A DNA stretch of 64,000 nucleotides from Flavobacteriaceae bacterium (lineage in GTDB: Bacteria; Bacteroidota; Bacteroidia; Flavobacteriales; Flavobacteriaceae): contig JABGUL010000027.1 in the NCBI GenBank assembly GCA_018646605.1, forward strand, positions 62,001-126,000, in the 5' to 3' direction. Positions 18,869 through 28,553 of this stretch are shown here, one piece after another; position 1 is the stretch's first letter, and every line of letters starts with the position of its first letter. The position numbers were made by a program, and so were the translations under genes. The notes below the pieces were generated by a model. The model saw only the letters and a list, made by a program, of their open reading frames with translations, was not told the DNA's origin and made no database searches.

Positions 18869-20521
18869 TTGTTAACCCATCTTGAAATACAAAACTTTGC
18901 TCTAATTGAGCATTTGGAAGTCTCCTTTTTAGAGGGTATGACATGTATTACAGGTGAAACAGGAGCTGGAAAATCAATTTTACTTGGGGGTCTTTCTTTG
19001 GTTTTAGGTAAACGGGCAGAAATGTCCAGTCTTTTAGATCCTTCAAAAAAATGTGTGATAGAAGCTACCTTTGATTTAAAAGGATATGATCTTGAACCCT
19101 TATTTAGTTCTTTGGATTTAGAGTATGATAACCAGACGCTTTTAAGACGTGAAATTCTTCCTCAAGGGAAGTCAAGAGCTTTTATTAATGATAGTCCGGT
19201 ATCCTTAAATATTTTACAACAAATTGGAAGTAAGCTAATTGATATTCATTCTCAAAACGAAACTCAATCTTTATTAGAGAGTGAACACCAGTTTGAGGTT
19301 CTGGATGCTCTGGCAGAAAACAATTCTTTATTAATTGAGTTTGAAGATTGTTTACTAGCCTTTAAAAAGACAACTAAAGACTATACGTATTGGTCTAATT
19401 TGAAAAATCAGTCTCTAAATTCTCTTGAACTTAAGCAGTTTCTTTTTGACGAATTGAACGCTGTAGAGCTTCGGCCAAGTCAATATTCTGAATTAGAAGC
19501 AAAAATCGCTACTCTTTCCCATGTTGAATACTTGCAATCCAACCTTGGAGAATGCATTCAGTTATTAGAAAATGAGACTACAGGAGTTTTTGATCAAACT
19601 TTGAGATTAAATGTTTTAAGTCAGGGCTTATCAAAAAAATCAGATCAATTTTCTTCTCTTAATGAACGCATGAAAGGAATGTCTGTTGAAATAGAAGATT
19701 TATTGGATGAATGTAAAATGCTACTTGAAAACTTGGAGTTTAATCCTATAGAAATGGAACAATTACAGGCTGAATTGGATCAATTGAATGGATTATTTCA
19801 AAAACACAAAGTATTGACTGTTGATGAATTAATAGAGGTCAAGTCTTCATTAGAAAAAGAACTTCAGGAGACTTTTGATATAGAAGACAAACTAAATCGT
19901 CTTTTAGTAACTAAAGACCAATTAGAGACAAAATTAAAAACAGTATCTCAAACAATTTCCCAAAACAGGAAGCAAGCAGCTAAAACTTTGGAGGAAGAAT
20001 TGAAAAGCTTAGTTGGTAAGATGGGAATGCCCGATGCTGTTTTTAGAATTGACTTAAACCCTAGTCCAGAGTTTTTATTAAATGGTACGGATGTAATCTC
20101 TTTTCAATTTAGCCCAAATAAAGGGAGTCAATTTAATTTGCTTAAAAAAACAGCTTCTGGAGGGGAGCTTTCAAGAATTATGTTGGGTGTTAAGTTTATT
20201 TTGTCACGCTATAAAAAACTCCCTACTCTCATTTTTGATGAGATTGATACCGGGGTTTCAGGTAAAATATCAGATAGTGTAGCTGATCTAATGATCGTTC
20301 TAGCTCAAAAACTTCAGGTACTAACAATTACTCACCTCCCGCAAGTAGCAGCAAAAGGGAATCATCATTTTAAAGTTCAGAAAGTAACTTCTGGGACAAC
20401 TACACGATCTCAATTAATACCTTTATCAAAAGCCGAACGAATAGAGGAGATTGCAATGATGTTATCCGGAAATCAAATAACCCCCACAGCAATTGCTCAC
20501 GCAAAACAATTAATGAATTAA
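18869..20521 (+). CDS. recN: DNA repair protein RecN
   Basis: SMC-like ATPase for recombinational repair of double-strand breaks. The 550-residue protein has Walker A GETGAGKSILLGGLS near the N-terminus, a central coiled coil (about 150-390), the ABC signature TASGGELSRIMLG and Walker B/D-loop LIFDEIDTGVSG. I chose TTG at 18869 because it gives LLTHLEIQNFALIEH, the conserved RecN N-terminus; the frame is open further upstream into the PorD-like gene, but nothing there looks like RecN and no ATG or GTG fits. Confidence 0.94.
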   Translation: MLTHLEIQNFALIEHLEVSFLEGMTCITGETGAGKSILLGGLSLVLGKRAEMSSLLDPSKKCVIEATFDLKGYDLEPLFSSLDLEYDNQTLLRREILPQGKSRAFINDSPVSLNILQQIGSKLIDIHSQNETQSLLESEHQFEVLDALAENNSLLIEFEDCLLAFKKTTKDYTYWSNLKNQSLNSLELKQFLFDELNAVELRPSQYSELEAKIATLSHVEYLQSNLGECIQLLENETTGVFDQTLRLNVLSQGLSKKSDQFSSLNERMKGMSVEIEDLLDECKMLLENLEFNPIEMEQLQAELDQLNGLFQKHKVLTVDELIEVKSSLEKELQETFDIEDKLNRLLVTKDQLETKLKTVSQTISQNRKQAAKTLEEELKSLVGKMGMPDAVFRIDLNPSPEFLLNGTDVISFQFSPNKGSQFNLLKKTASGGELSRIMLGVKFILSRYKKLPTLIFDEIDTGVSGKISDSVADLMIVLAQKLQVLTITHLPQVAAKGNHHFKVQKVTSGTTTRSQLIPLSKAERIEEIAMMLSGNQITPTAIAHAKQLMN

Positions 20522-20524
20522 ACG

Positions 20525-20532
20525 TATCTTTG
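20525..20532 (+). promoter_or_regulatory. -7 element of fabI
   Basis: TATCTTTG matches TAnnTTTG exactly and is 17 bases upstream of the fabI ATG. No good -33. Confidence 0.5.
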
Positions 20533-20549
20533 AAAACAAATTTTAACAG

Positions 20550-21356
20550 ATGAAACACAAAATTTTAGAAGGGAAAAAAGGAATTATTTTTGGCGCTTTA
20601 GACGATCAGTCCATTGCATGGAAAACTGCTGAATCTGTAGCCGATGCAGGAGGTACATTTGTGCTAACGAATGCACCTGTAGCATTGCGCATGGGTACAA
20701 TAAATTCCCTAGCGGAAAAAACAGGATCTCAGGTGATTTCAGCAGATGCGACTAACCTTGATGATTTAAATACCTTAATTGATCAAGCTCAAGAAATTCT
20801 TGGAGGGAAGCTAGACTTTGTTCTTCATTCTATAGGAATGTCTGTAAATGTTAGGAAAGGGAAGCATTATACAGATTTAAATCATGATTGGATGGCTAAG
20901 GGCTGGGATGTTTCAGCAGTTTCGTTTCATAAATTAATGCAATGTCTTTATCAGAAGGATGCAATGAATCCATGGGGGAGTATTGTGGCACTTTCTTATA
21001 TTGCTGCACAACGTACTTTTCCAAATTATAATGATATGGCTGATAATAAAGCATATTTAGAATCTATAGCTCGTAGCTTTGGCTATTTCTTTGGGAAGGA
21101 TAAGAAAGTTCGTGTGAATACAATTTCACAATCTCCTACATTAACAACTGCTGGCAAAGGGGTAGAAGGATTAGATGGTTTTCTTAAGTACGCTGAAAAA
21201 ATGTCTCCTCTTGGGAATGCAACGGCCAAAGAATGTGCAGATTACACGGTCTCTTTATTTTCAGATTATACCCGTAAAGTAACCCTTCAAAATCTTTTTC
21301 ATGATGGAGGATTTTCAAATGTGGGTGTAAGTCAAGATATTATTGATTCTTTGTAA
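20550..21356 (+). CDS. fabI: Enoyl-[acyl-carrier-protein] reductase, FabI type
   Basis: NADH-dependent reductase for the last step of fatty-acid elongation. The 268-residue short-chain-dehydrogenase fold has the nucleotide-binding GKKGIIFGALDDQSIAWKTA at the N-terminus (GxxxxxSIAW is FabI-specific), LDFVLHSIGMS near 90, and the RSFGYFFGKDKKVRVNTISQSP region near 175. The catalytic tyrosines are displaced in this group: Tyr-rich FPNYNDMADNKAYLESIA stands where Escherichia FabI has YxxxxxxK. It is the usual Bacteroidetes variant. Confidence 0.93.
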   Translation: MKHKILEGKKGIIFGALDDQSIAWKTAESVADAGGTFVLTNAPVALRMGTINSLAEKTGSQVISADATNLDDLNTLIDQAQEILGGKLDFVLHSIGMSVNVRKGKHYTDLNHDWMAKGWDVSAVSFHKLMQCLYQKDAMNPWGSIVALSYIAAQRTFPNYNDMADNKAYLESIARSFGYFFGKDKKVRVNTISQSPTLTTAGKGVEGLDGFLKYAEKMSPLGNATAKECADYTVSLFSDYTRKVTLQNLFHDGGFSNVGVSQDIIDSL

Positions 21357-21389
21357 TCTATTTAGGCACTCTGAAAGGATGAAAAAATT

Positions 21390-22352
21390 ATGCAATCAAA
21401 AACAAAACGTTTTGAAGCCATTTTCAAAGAATTTCCTTCTCGAGGGCGGTTTCAATTCTTTCTGCTTTTTGTTCTTCTTTCTTTCAGTTTTTGGGTAAGT
21501 ACCAAATTATCTAACACCTATCAGGTTGATCAGGATTTTGAAGTAGTTTGGAGCTCTCCTCCAAGTGATATTATCTTGAGTGATTATACTGCAAAAATTA
21601 ACCTATCTATTACAGCAAGTGGTATCGAAATCTTATGGTATCGTTTGTTTAAAAACAAAATTAATTTGGAGCTCAAGGAAACTGATTTTACCATTGCAAT
21701 GGGTAAGGTTTCTATAGAAAAACAGCGATTTTCTATTCGTCAATTTTTATTTGACAACACAGAATTGAACGCTATCAACACCGAAGATTTACAAGTTAAA
21801 TTCAGTAGATTGGCATCAAAAAAAATAAAAGTATACCCCCAAGCAACAATAAAAATGCGCCCGGGTTATCTTTCTGTTGGTCAAATTATCTGTATTCCAG
21901 ATAGCGTATTGGTAATGGGATCAGAGTCTGTTTTGGACACATTATTTCAAATTCACACGGCCCCTTTTGTTTTAAATGACGCTCACGAAGATTTTTCAAA
22001 AAGACTAAACTTAAAATCTATTGATGCTGTACAATTTGATGTTGATTCTGTTTACATCAGACAAACGATAACACGATATTCTGAAAAGGAATTTATCATC
22101 CCCATAGAAATAATTAATTTGCCAAATAACATTAGGCTAAAGCTATTTCCTCCTACTGCTAAAATTAAAGCGATTCTTCCCTTAACTTTATATAATGGAA
22201 TAAAGGATTCAGATTTTATTCTTGCGGTTGACTATAATCAAATTTTAGAAAAACAGACTACTCAACTTACCCTTAGCTTAATAAAACAGCCAAGCCAAAT
22301 TAAAAAAGTTACTTGGGAGCCAAAAAAGGTTAATTATTTGATACGGAAATGA
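21390..22352 (+). CDS. YbbR-like domain protein
   Basis: Membrane-anchored protein of 320 residues. One helix near the N-terminus (FFLLFVLLSFSFWVSTKLS, about 24-42) is followed by an extracytoplasmic region made of YbbR-type beta domains. In Firmicutes the YbbR protein CdaR sits beside and regulates the diadenylate cyclase CdaA; here cdaA is 10 kb away, so any such link is only suggestive. Neighbours are fabI and coaE; it overlaps coaE by ATGA. Confidence 0.75.
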   Translation: MQSKTKRFEAIFKEFPSRGRFQFFLLFVLLSFSFWVSTKLSNTYQVDQDFEVVWSSPPSDIILSDYTAKINLSITASGIEILWYRLFKNKINLELKETDFTIAMGKVSIEKQRFSIRQFLFDNTELNAINTEDLQVKFSRLASKKIKVYPQATIKMRPGYLSVGQIICIPDSVLVMGSESVLDTLFQIHTAPFVLNDAHEDFSKRLNLKSIDAVQFDVDSVYIRQTITRYSEKEFIIPIEIINLPNNIRLKLFPPTAKIKAILPLTLYNGIKDSDFILAVDYNQILEKQTTQLTLSLIKQPSQIKKVTWEPKKVNYLIRK

Positions 22353-22933
22353 AAGTAATTGGATTGACAGGAGGTATTGGAAGCGGAAAGAGCACTATAA
22401 GAAAGTGGTTTGAGTCTCAGGGGGTGCCTTGTTTTGATTCTGACGAAATAGGCAAGCAGCTACTCAATTCTGAATTAAAAAGTAAAATAAAAGAAGAATT
22501 TGGTGCTACTTTATACAATGATAAAGGAGAATTAGATCGAGCTCAATTAGCAAATCTTGTTTTTAATGAACCCGAGGAATTAAAAAAGTTAAATAAAATT
22601 GTACATCCTGCAGTAGCCAATGCATTTGAAGTTTTTAAATCAAACCATAAGTCTGCTATGTTTGTTATTAAGGAAGCAGCAATTTTATTTGAATCCGGTG
22701 CCTATAAAAGCTGTGATGAAATTATTTTGGTGTGTGCTCCAACGGAGATGCGAATTGAACGAGTAATGAAACGAGATCAAACGACTAAGGAAGCGATCGA
22801 AACTAGAATGCAATATCAATGGTTAGATTCAGAAAAAAAGGTACTTTCAGACTATGTCATTCAAAATGAATATCTTGAAGCTGCAATTAATAAAGCAAGA
22901 CAAGTTTTTAAAACATTAAATAGGAGTAATTAG
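22349..22933 (+). CDS. coaE: Dephospho-CoA kinase
   Basis: Last step of coenzyme A synthesis, phosphorylating the 3'-hydroxyl of the ribose. P-loop GLTGGIGSGKST (about 5-16), DSDEIGKQLL, and the KIVHPAVANAF region near 85 are the family signatures. Length of 194 is normal. Together with coaBC 4.4 kb upstream it puts two CoA genes in one stretch, but they are not in the same operon. Confidence 0.96.
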   Translation: MKVIGLTGGIGSGKSTIRKWFESQGVPCFDSDEIGKQLLNSELKSKIKEEFGATLYNDKGELDRAQLANLVFNEPEELKKLNKIVHPAVANAFEVFKSNHKSAMFVIKEAAILFESGAYKSCDEIILVCAPTEMRIERVMKRDQTTKEAIETRMQYQWLDSEKKVLSDYVIQNEYLEAAINKARQVFKTLNRSN

Positions 22934-23084
22934 GTATTAACATACTCTTAGGATTTTTTTTGATTTAAAAAAATGAAATTTGCAAATAACTTTAAATCAC
23001 CCCAGAAAGGGTTTATTTTAGAAATGATAGAAGCAAGAAAAAATTTCAAGCGAAAGGTGATAAGTAAAGACTTCGTGCATGTGT

Positions 23085-23092
23085 TACTTTTG
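23085..23092 (+). promoter_or_regulatory. -7 element of the histidine kinase gene
   Basis: TACTTTTG matches TAnnTTTG, 20 bases before the ATG. Confidence 0.5.
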
Positions 23093-23112
23093 AAAAGTTA
23101 AAAATTGCACCT

Positions 23113-24702
23113 ATGAAAAAAATCGTATTTATTTCTTTAGTAAGTTTTATGATTATTTCCATCTTGGGGATAGTTGTTTTACAAGGGTATTGGATTTATT
23201 CTGCTTGGAATGATAAGGAAAAAGAATTTTCACTTGCCGTTCAGCAATCCCTTCAAATTGTTGCTGAGGAGATACAAGAACGAGAATTATCCGATTATAT
23301 TTCTAAATACGAACGTTTAATTGATTCCCTTGACACTCCTGATGACGCAAGTTTTGCTAATTTATTTTTCTTCATAGACGAAGACAAAACAAACAATCTT
23401 TTTTCCTATTACGCCTTCGGTATACTTAAGGAAGATTACAATATCACCCCTTATTTGAATCCAACTCTCGGTGATACAATAAGCCAACTCACGGATGTAA
23501 AACAAGTTAAAAGCACTACGATTATAAAAAAGAACGATGTTTTTGATCGAGAAAATAATATCGCTAGTTCTATTGAAAAGATTAAAACTGTGGATCGCAT
23601 GAATATTTCCAATCAGCGAATTCAGTCTGCTTTTAAGAGCTATACCGCCAACCTTCCCATACATAAACGATTAAATGTAGATGAGTTAGATTTTGTCCTG
23701 AAGCGAGAATTTGATGCTAAGAAAATAGTCACTCCATATGAATTCGGTATTTATAGCGATGGTTTAGCAACAAAAATTAAATCCAACAACTATGCTGAGG
23801 AACAAGAGGGATTTCGCTATACTACACCCATTTTTATTGATCAGAGTGGGATTGGAAAATACGAACTTGTAGTTTCTTTTCCTCAAAAAGATCAATATGT
23901 TTTTTCTTCTATTTTGGGAGTTGGGGGGTTAACCCTTTTTCTAACTCTGTTCATTGTTCTAGTTTCGAGTAGTGCATTATACCAAATTATTCACCAGAAG
24001 AAAATATCTGAGATTAAAACAGATTTCATCAATAATATGTCTCACGAGTTTAAAACACCAATAGCGACCATTAATCTCGCACTTGATGCCATTTCAAACA
24101 AAAAGACAATTGCAGTTCCTGAAAAAATTGAGCGTTATGTGAAAATGATACGCGAGGAGAACAGTAGGATGCTTTCTCAAGTTGAAAACGTATTACGGAT
24201 CTCCCAATTAGAACGAAGCAATGAGCCCATTCAAAAAGCTCCCATTGATTTGCATGAAATCATCAAAGATTCGATTCATCACATTGACCTAATCTTAAAA
24301 AGTAAATCTGGAAAATTAGAAACAAACTTCAATGCCAAAAACAGTTTAGTATTTGGAAACAAGAGTCACTTGACCAACATTATCATTAACCTTTTGGATA
24401 ATGCACTGAAATATTGTGAAAATAATCCAGAATTAATGGTTGAAACGCTAAACGATGAATCAAATTTCATTTTTAAAGTGAAAGATAATGGCATCGGGAT
24501 GAGCCCAAATACTCAGAAAAAAGTTTTTGAAAAATTTTATAGAGCTAGCTCTGGAAATATTCACAATACAAAAGGGCATGGTCTTGGATTGGCCTATGTA
24601 AAACGTATTGTAGACCTTCATAAAGGAGCAATCAATTTGGAAAGCAAAAAGGATTTCGGTACAACAATAAGTATCTCTATACCCAACGAAAGATTAATTT
24701 AA
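23113..24702 (+). CDS. Sensor histidine kinase (RprX-like)
   Basis: Two-component sensor of 529 residues. A membrane helix at about 5-27, a periplasmic sensor of about 240 residues and a second helix (about 264-288, VGGLTLFLTLFIVLVSSSALY) precede the cytoplasmic kinase. The H-box NNMSHEFKTPIATINLA carries His311; the N-box IIINLLDNALKYC, G1 VKDNGIGM and G2 GHGLGLAYVK are intact. It is followed 21 bases later by its response regulator. The pair resembles RprX/RprY of Bacteroides; the signal is unknown. Confidence 0.93.
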   Translation: MKKIVFISLVSFMIISILGIVVLQGYWIYSAWNDKEKEFSLAVQQSLQIVAEEIQERELSDYISKYERLIDSLDTPDDASFANLFFFIDEDKTNNLFSYYAFGILKEDYNITPYLNPTLGDTISQLTDVKQVKSTTIIKKNDVFDRENNIASSIEKIKTVDRMNISNQRIQSAFKSYTANLPIHKRLNVDELDFVLKREFDAKKIVTPYEFGIYSDGLATKIKSNNYAEEQEGFRYTTPIFIDQSGIGKYELVVSFPQKDQYVFSSILGVGGLTLFLTLFIVLVSSSALYQIIHQKKISEIKTDFINNMSHEFKTPIATINLALDAISNKKTIAVPEKIERYVKMIREENSRMLSQVENVLRISQLERSNEPIQKAPIDLHEIIKDSIHHIDLILKSKSGKLETNFNAKNSLVFGNKSHLTNIIINLLDNALKYCENNPELMVETLNDESNFIFKVKDNGIGMSPNTQKKVFEKFYRASSGNIHNTKGHGLGLAYVKRIVDLHKGAINLESKKDFGTTISISIPNERLI

Positions 24703-24723
24703 TAACGCCTCGATTTAAAGAAT

Positions 24724-25425
24724 ATGAAAGATTCAAATAAAAAAATTTTAATTGTTGAAGATGATCCAAATTTTGGAAGCATTTTGAAAGAATATTTAAT
24801 CATTAATGATTACGATATTACCCTTGCAAAAAACGGAATTGAAGGATTTGAAAAATTCAAAAAAGATGATTTTGACTTGTGTATTCTTGATGTAATGATG
24901 CCATATAAGGATGGTTTTACACTAGCTAAAGAGATTAGAGAAAAGAATGATGTTATTCCTATTTTTTTCCTAACAGCAAAAAATCTAAAAGAAGATGTTT
25001 TGAAAGGATTCAAGATAGGAGCTGATGATTATTTAACCAAACCCTTTGATTCAGATGTTTTGTTAGCAAAAATTAAAGCTATTTTAAATCGTCAAAACAT
25101 TCCTGCACTCCCTAATAATGACGAGTTCGAATTTACTTTTAGTAGTTTTAAGTTTAATTCTAAACTTCGTTTTTTAACCTACAAAATGGACAAACCCATT
25201 AAGCTTTCACCTAAGGAAAATCAATTATTGCGTTTATTGGTTTTGCATATCAATGACTTGTTGCCTCGTGATGTTGCTTTGAATAAAATTTGGAGAGATG
25301 ACAACTATTTTACCTCTAGGAGTATGGATGTCTATATTGCAAAGCTCAGGAAATATTTAAGTGTCGATGTAAAAGTTCAAATTCTAAACATTCATGGCGA
25401 AGGTTTTAGACTGGTGATCGACTAA
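24724..25425 (+). CDS. OmpR-family response regulator (RprY-like)
   Basis: Transcription regulator of 233 residues. The receiver domain has acidic residues Glu12-Asp14, phospho-acceptor Asp56 (CILDVMMP), Thr84 and Lys106 (LTKPFD). The C-terminal winged helix (about 130-230) includes KLSPKENQLLRLLVLH and SMDVYIAKLRKYLS. It is the partner of the kinase directly upstream. Its stop overlaps that of the convergent xerD in CTAA. Confidence 0.94.
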   Translation: MKDSNKKILIVEDDPNFGSILKEYLIINDYDITLAKNGIEGFEKFKKDDFDLCILDVMMPYKDGFTLAKEIREKNDVIPIFFLTAKNLKEDVLKGFKIGADDYLTKPFDSDVLLAKIKAILNRQNIPALPNNDEFEFTFSSFKFNSKLRFLTYKMDKPIKLSPKENQLLRLLVLHINDLLPRDVALNKIWRDDNYFTSRSMDVYIAKLRKYLSVDVKVQILNIHGEGFRLVID

Positions 25426-26324
25426 GATTTTGTTCTAGGATGGAAACGTTCGATTACTGAACGTAAATGCTGGGTGTCTAGATGGGTATATATTTCTGTT
25501 GTAGTAATACTCTCATGACCCATTAGAATTTGTATCGTTCTCAAATCAGCACCATTTTCTAAAAGATGTGTAGCAAAAGAATGTCTAAATGTGTGAGGAC
25601 CCACTTGTTTTTTAACATTGGCTTTAATCGCTAAGTCTTTTATAAGTGTAAAAATCATTTGTCGAGTCAAGCCATTCCCCCTTCTATTTAGAAAAACTAT
25701 ATCTTTATCTTTCACACTTATCTTTTGATTCTTCCGCGTTTCAGTAATATATTCTTCTAAAAATTCTTTACTAATCCCTCCCATTGGGACTAAACGCTGC
25801 TTATTACCTTTCCCATGTACTCGTATCATATCTTCTTCAAAAAACAGATTTGAAAGGCTTAGGTTCGTTAATTCTGAAACACGGATACCACTGCCATAAA
25901 GTATTTCCAAAATTGCTCGATTACGTTGCCCCTGAGGATGACTAAGATTTATCTGATTGATCATTAATTCGATTTCTTCTGTGCTAAGTACATCAGGGAG
26001 TTTTCTGCCTAGTTTAGGGGCTTCAATCAAATCGGTAGGATTACTTGTTCTGTATGATTCAAAAATTAAATAATCAAAAAAACTTCGCAAACCTGAAAGA
26101 CGACGTGCTTGAGTATGTGGGCTCAATATTTTTGCGGTTTCATAAATGAACTTCTGAACAGAGTCTAAACTACAGTCAGTAGGGGACTCTTCAATTTTTT
26201 CGTTAATCAAAAAGTATTGAAGTGCATGGACATCCAAGATGTAATTCTGTATCGAATTTTCTGAGAGCCCTCTTTCGATAGTCAGGTACATTCTATAATC
26301 CTCAAGGGCTTGTTTCCAATTCAC
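25422..26324 (-). CDS. xerD: Tyrosine recombinase XerD/XerC
   Basis: Site-specific recombinase resolving chromosome dimers at dif. The 300-residue protein has an N-terminal SAM-like domain and the catalytic domain with Arg148 (GIRVSELT), Lys172 (GKGNKQR), His244 and Arg247 (HTFRHSFATHLL), His270 (LMGHESI) and the nucleophile Tyr279 (TEIYTH). All catalytic residues are present and length is normal, so it is the housekeeping enzyme, not a phage integrase. The start is GTG at 26324; no in-frame ATG lies upstream. Confidence 0.93.
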   Translation of the reverse strand: MNWKQALEDYRMYLTIERGLSENSIQNYILDVHALQYFLINEKIEESPTDCSLDSVQKFIYETAKILSPHTQARRLSGLRSFFDYLIFESYRTSNPTDLIEAPKLGRKLPDVLSTEEIELMINQINLSHPQGQRNRAILEILYGSGIRVSELTNLSLSNLFFEEDMIRVHGKGNKQRLVPMGGISKEFLEEYITETRKNQKISVKDKDIVFLNRRGNGLTRQMIFTLIKDLAIKANVKKQVGPHTFRHSFATHLLENGADLRTIQILMGHESITTTEIYTHLDTQHLRSVIERFHPRTKS

Positions 26325-26381
26325 ACCATTTGTTTTTAGGGGAATAAATCTAATTTCTATACTTTTACTAAAATAATAAAA

Positions 26382-26810
26382 ATGAAGGTCAGTATCATAA
26401 ACGGTCCAAACTTAAATCTTTTAGGCACTCGTGAGCCCTCCGTATACGGAAATCAAACTTTTGAGGCTTATTTTGAAAATCTTAAAAAACAATTTCCTGA
26501 GGTACATTTTGATTATTTCCAATCCAATGTTGAAGGGGAGTTGATCAATCGCTTGCATGAAGTAGGCTTTTCTTCAGACGCTATTTTACTTAATGCAGGG
26601 GCTTATACCCATACTTCAGTTGCTATTGGTGATGCAATCAAAGGAATTGATACAAGTGTGATTGAAATTCATATTTCAAATACTTTTGCTCGTGAAGACT
26701 TTCGACATACTTCCTACATTACTCCAGTCTCAAAGGGACTTATTATTGGATTTGGTTTAGATTCTTATCGTTTGGGTGTAGAAAGTGTCTTATACGCTGA
26801 TTCCAAATAA
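26382..26810 (+). CDS. aroQ: 3-dehydroquinate dehydratase, type II
   Basis: Shikimate pathway enzyme. The 142 residues show the type II signatures INGPNLNLLGTREPSVYG (catalytic Tyr at about 22), QSNVEGELINRLHE, LNAGAYTHTSVAIGDAI and the HISN motif (EIHISNTFAREDFRHTS). It is divergent from xerD and overlaps the convergent transporter gene by 21 bases. Confidence 0.97.
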   Translation: MKVSIINGPNLNLLGTREPSVYGNQTFEAYFENLKKQFPEVHFDYFQSNVEGELINRLHEVGFSSDAILLNAGAYTHTSVAIGDAIKGIDTSVIEIHISNTFAREDFRHTSYITPVSKGLIIGFGLDSYRLGVESVLYADSK

Positions 26811-27500
26811 ATACCCTACAAAAGCAGTTAAACCCATCGCTATTGTTCCCCAGAAGGTTATTCTTAAAACCGCTTTTCGAATACTTGAGCCTCCAGTTTT
26901 TGCTGCTGTTGCTCCTAGTGTGATTAAGAAAAAAAGCGCTGAAGTATAAAGTGCAATTTCCATATTCTCTACTGGGAAAAAGAGTGTCACTAGAAAAGGC
27001 AAAGTGCCACCTACGGTAAAGGATGCTCCTGAGGCTAAGGCTGCTTGTATTGGATTAGCTTGATTAACTTCATTAATTCCTAATTCGTCTCTAACGTGTG
27101 CTGCTAGAGCGTCCTTCTTCGTGAATTCAAGTGCAACTTTAAGCGCAGTTTCCTTTTTCAAACCTCTTTGCTCGTATATCTGTGCTAAAAGCTGAAGTTC
27201 CATTTCAGGATCTTCTTGCAGCTCTTTTTTTTCCCTTTCAATATCGGCTTGTTCAACGTCCGTTTGTGAAGAAACTGAAACATATTCTCCAGCAGCCATA
27301 GATAAGGCTCCAGCGACAAGACCCGCCAGGGTTGCGAGTGCGATTTGTTCTCTTAGGTCTGTAGCTGCTGCCATACCAATAGCGATACTTGCGGTGGAAA
27401 GAATTCCATCATTGGCTCCCAATACAGCTGCTCTAAGCCAGTTACTGCGATGAATATAATGGTGATCTAAATAATTTTCTAATGTTTTTTTAGGCTTCAT
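26790..27500 (-). CDS. VIT1/CCC1-family iron/manganese transporter
   Basis: Membrane protein of 236 residues. The N-terminal YIHRSNWLRAAVLGANDGILS is the family signature, followed by a hydrophobic helix pair (LAGLVAGALSMAAGEYVSVSS), a hydrophilic middle region rich in Glu (about 75-130) thought to bind metal, and three helices near the C-terminus. Homologues move Fe(II) or Mn(II) out of the cytoplasm. It may be co-transcribed with the hydrolase gene 17 bases upstream. Confidence 0.9.
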   Translation of the reverse strand: MKPKKTLENYLDHHYIHRSNWLRAAVLGANDGILSTASIAIGMAAATDLREQIALATLAGLVAGALSMAAGEYVSVSSQTDVEQADIEREKKELQEDPEMELQLLAQIYEQRGLKKETALKVALEFTKKDALAAHVRDELGINEVNQANPIQAALASGASFTVGGTLPFLVTLFFPVENMEIALYTSALFFLITLGATAAKTGGSSIRKAVLRITFWGTIAMGLTAFVGYLFGISV

Positions 27501-27517
27501 TTTAAGACATTTTTCAA

Positions 27518-28372
27518 CTACAAAGTTGCATGAAAAGATTTAAATGCTTCAAGTACAGCCTTAGGATCTTCCACATGGGGATAATGTCCTAGGTCTAATT
27601 TATATGTTTTTCCTTTAGGAACTTTTTCTTCAAAACGATCTGCAGTGGCTTTTCCTGATATGGGGTCTAAAATACCATTGATCATTCCCAAAGGAAGTCT
27701 GGGGTGGAAAAGGGGTTCTTCCCAGCGTTTTTTATTTACCTTCCGTTCTGTGAGGTATCTTCCTAAAATAGGAAGCATTTTTCGACCATTGTTTTTAATT
27801 AAGATAGACCAAGAAGTGTCTAGAAATACTCTACTGGGTTGAGTGTTTTTTCCAAAGATGCGTTTCATCGTTTTTATAAAAGTTATTTTAAAGCTCAACT
27901 TGCCAATTAAGAATCCAATAGGTGAATCCAATAGTTTTTGAATCAATCTTGGTGTATTTGTTTCTTGAAAAATCCCACCATTCATAAAAACACATGATGA
28001 CCATTCAATTTTACTAACTCCCTCTTTTGATCTACACATAAGTTCGAGAGCGACAGTGTCACCTAGATCATGGGCGAAAATGTGGGCTTTAGTTATTCCT
28101 TTGTTTTCTAATAAAGCTTCGATGGCCTCCGCTTGATCGGAAATAGTTATAAAACTATTTCCAGACGAGGAACGTCCTAAACCAATTAAATTACTGCAAA
28201 CACAATGATAGTTTTTTATTAATTCAGGAAATACTTTAGCAAAATCCCAGGAAGAGGTTGGGAATCCATGAATAAGAATAAGGGTCTCTCCTTCGCCTTC
28301 TTCCAGGTAGTGGATTTGTGCATTTTTATGCTTAAACCAATGTGCTATTGAATCCCATTCTTTAATTGTCAT
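27518..28372 (-). CDS. Alpha/beta hydrolase (epoxide hydrolase / MEST-like)
   Basis: Cytoplasmic hydrolase of 284 residues. The oxyanion HGFPTSSWDF (about 35-44), the nucleophile elbow FAHDLGDTVA with Asp102, a central acid Asp236 (INGILDPISG) and the C-terminal His263 or His266 (LGHYPHVEDP) are present. An aspartate nucleophile groups it with haloalkane dehalogenases, epoxide hydrolases and the MEST-like family, not with serine esterases. The substrate is unknown. Confidence 0.87.
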   Translation of the reverse strand: MTIKEWDSIAHWFKHKNAQIHYLEEGEGETLILIHGFPTSSWDFAKVFPELIKNYHCVCSNLIGLGRSSSGNSFITISDQAEAIEALLENKGITKAHIFAHDLGDTVALELMCRSKEGVSKIEWSSCVFMNGGIFQETNTPRLIQKLLDSPIGFLIGKLSFKITFIKTMKRIFGKNTQPSRVFLDTSWSILIKNNGRKMLPILGRYLTERKVNKKRWEEPLFHPRLPLGMINGILDPISGKATADRFEEKVPKGKTYKLDLGHYPHVEDPKAVLEAFKSFHATL

Positions 28373-28553
28373 TTCTTTTTGTTTATAGTTGTAAGGTAGT
28401 GTTTAAAAAGAATTGTGATTCAAGTTTTATCACTTGTTTATGATTAAAAGGGTTAAGATAAAATAGGAGATAAGTAGATCAAAATAGGAACTATTATTTT
28501 TGTTTTAATTTCCAATAAAAGATTTTATTTTTAATTCTAAATCAAAAAATTAA

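Noticed and set aside
22973-23101. Plus-strand frame of 42 codons between coaE and the histidine kinase
   Set aside because: No similarity or structure is apparent, and the kinase's -7 element lies inside it.
25422-26324. Tyrosine recombinase as part of a mobile element
   Set aside because: Length, all catalytic residues and the core neighbours fit housekeeping XerD.
28381-28553. Small hairpin CAAGT/ACTTG and direct repeat AAAATAGGA before the hydrolase gene
   Set aside because: Both are short and AT-rich; no link to a known regulatory element could be made.
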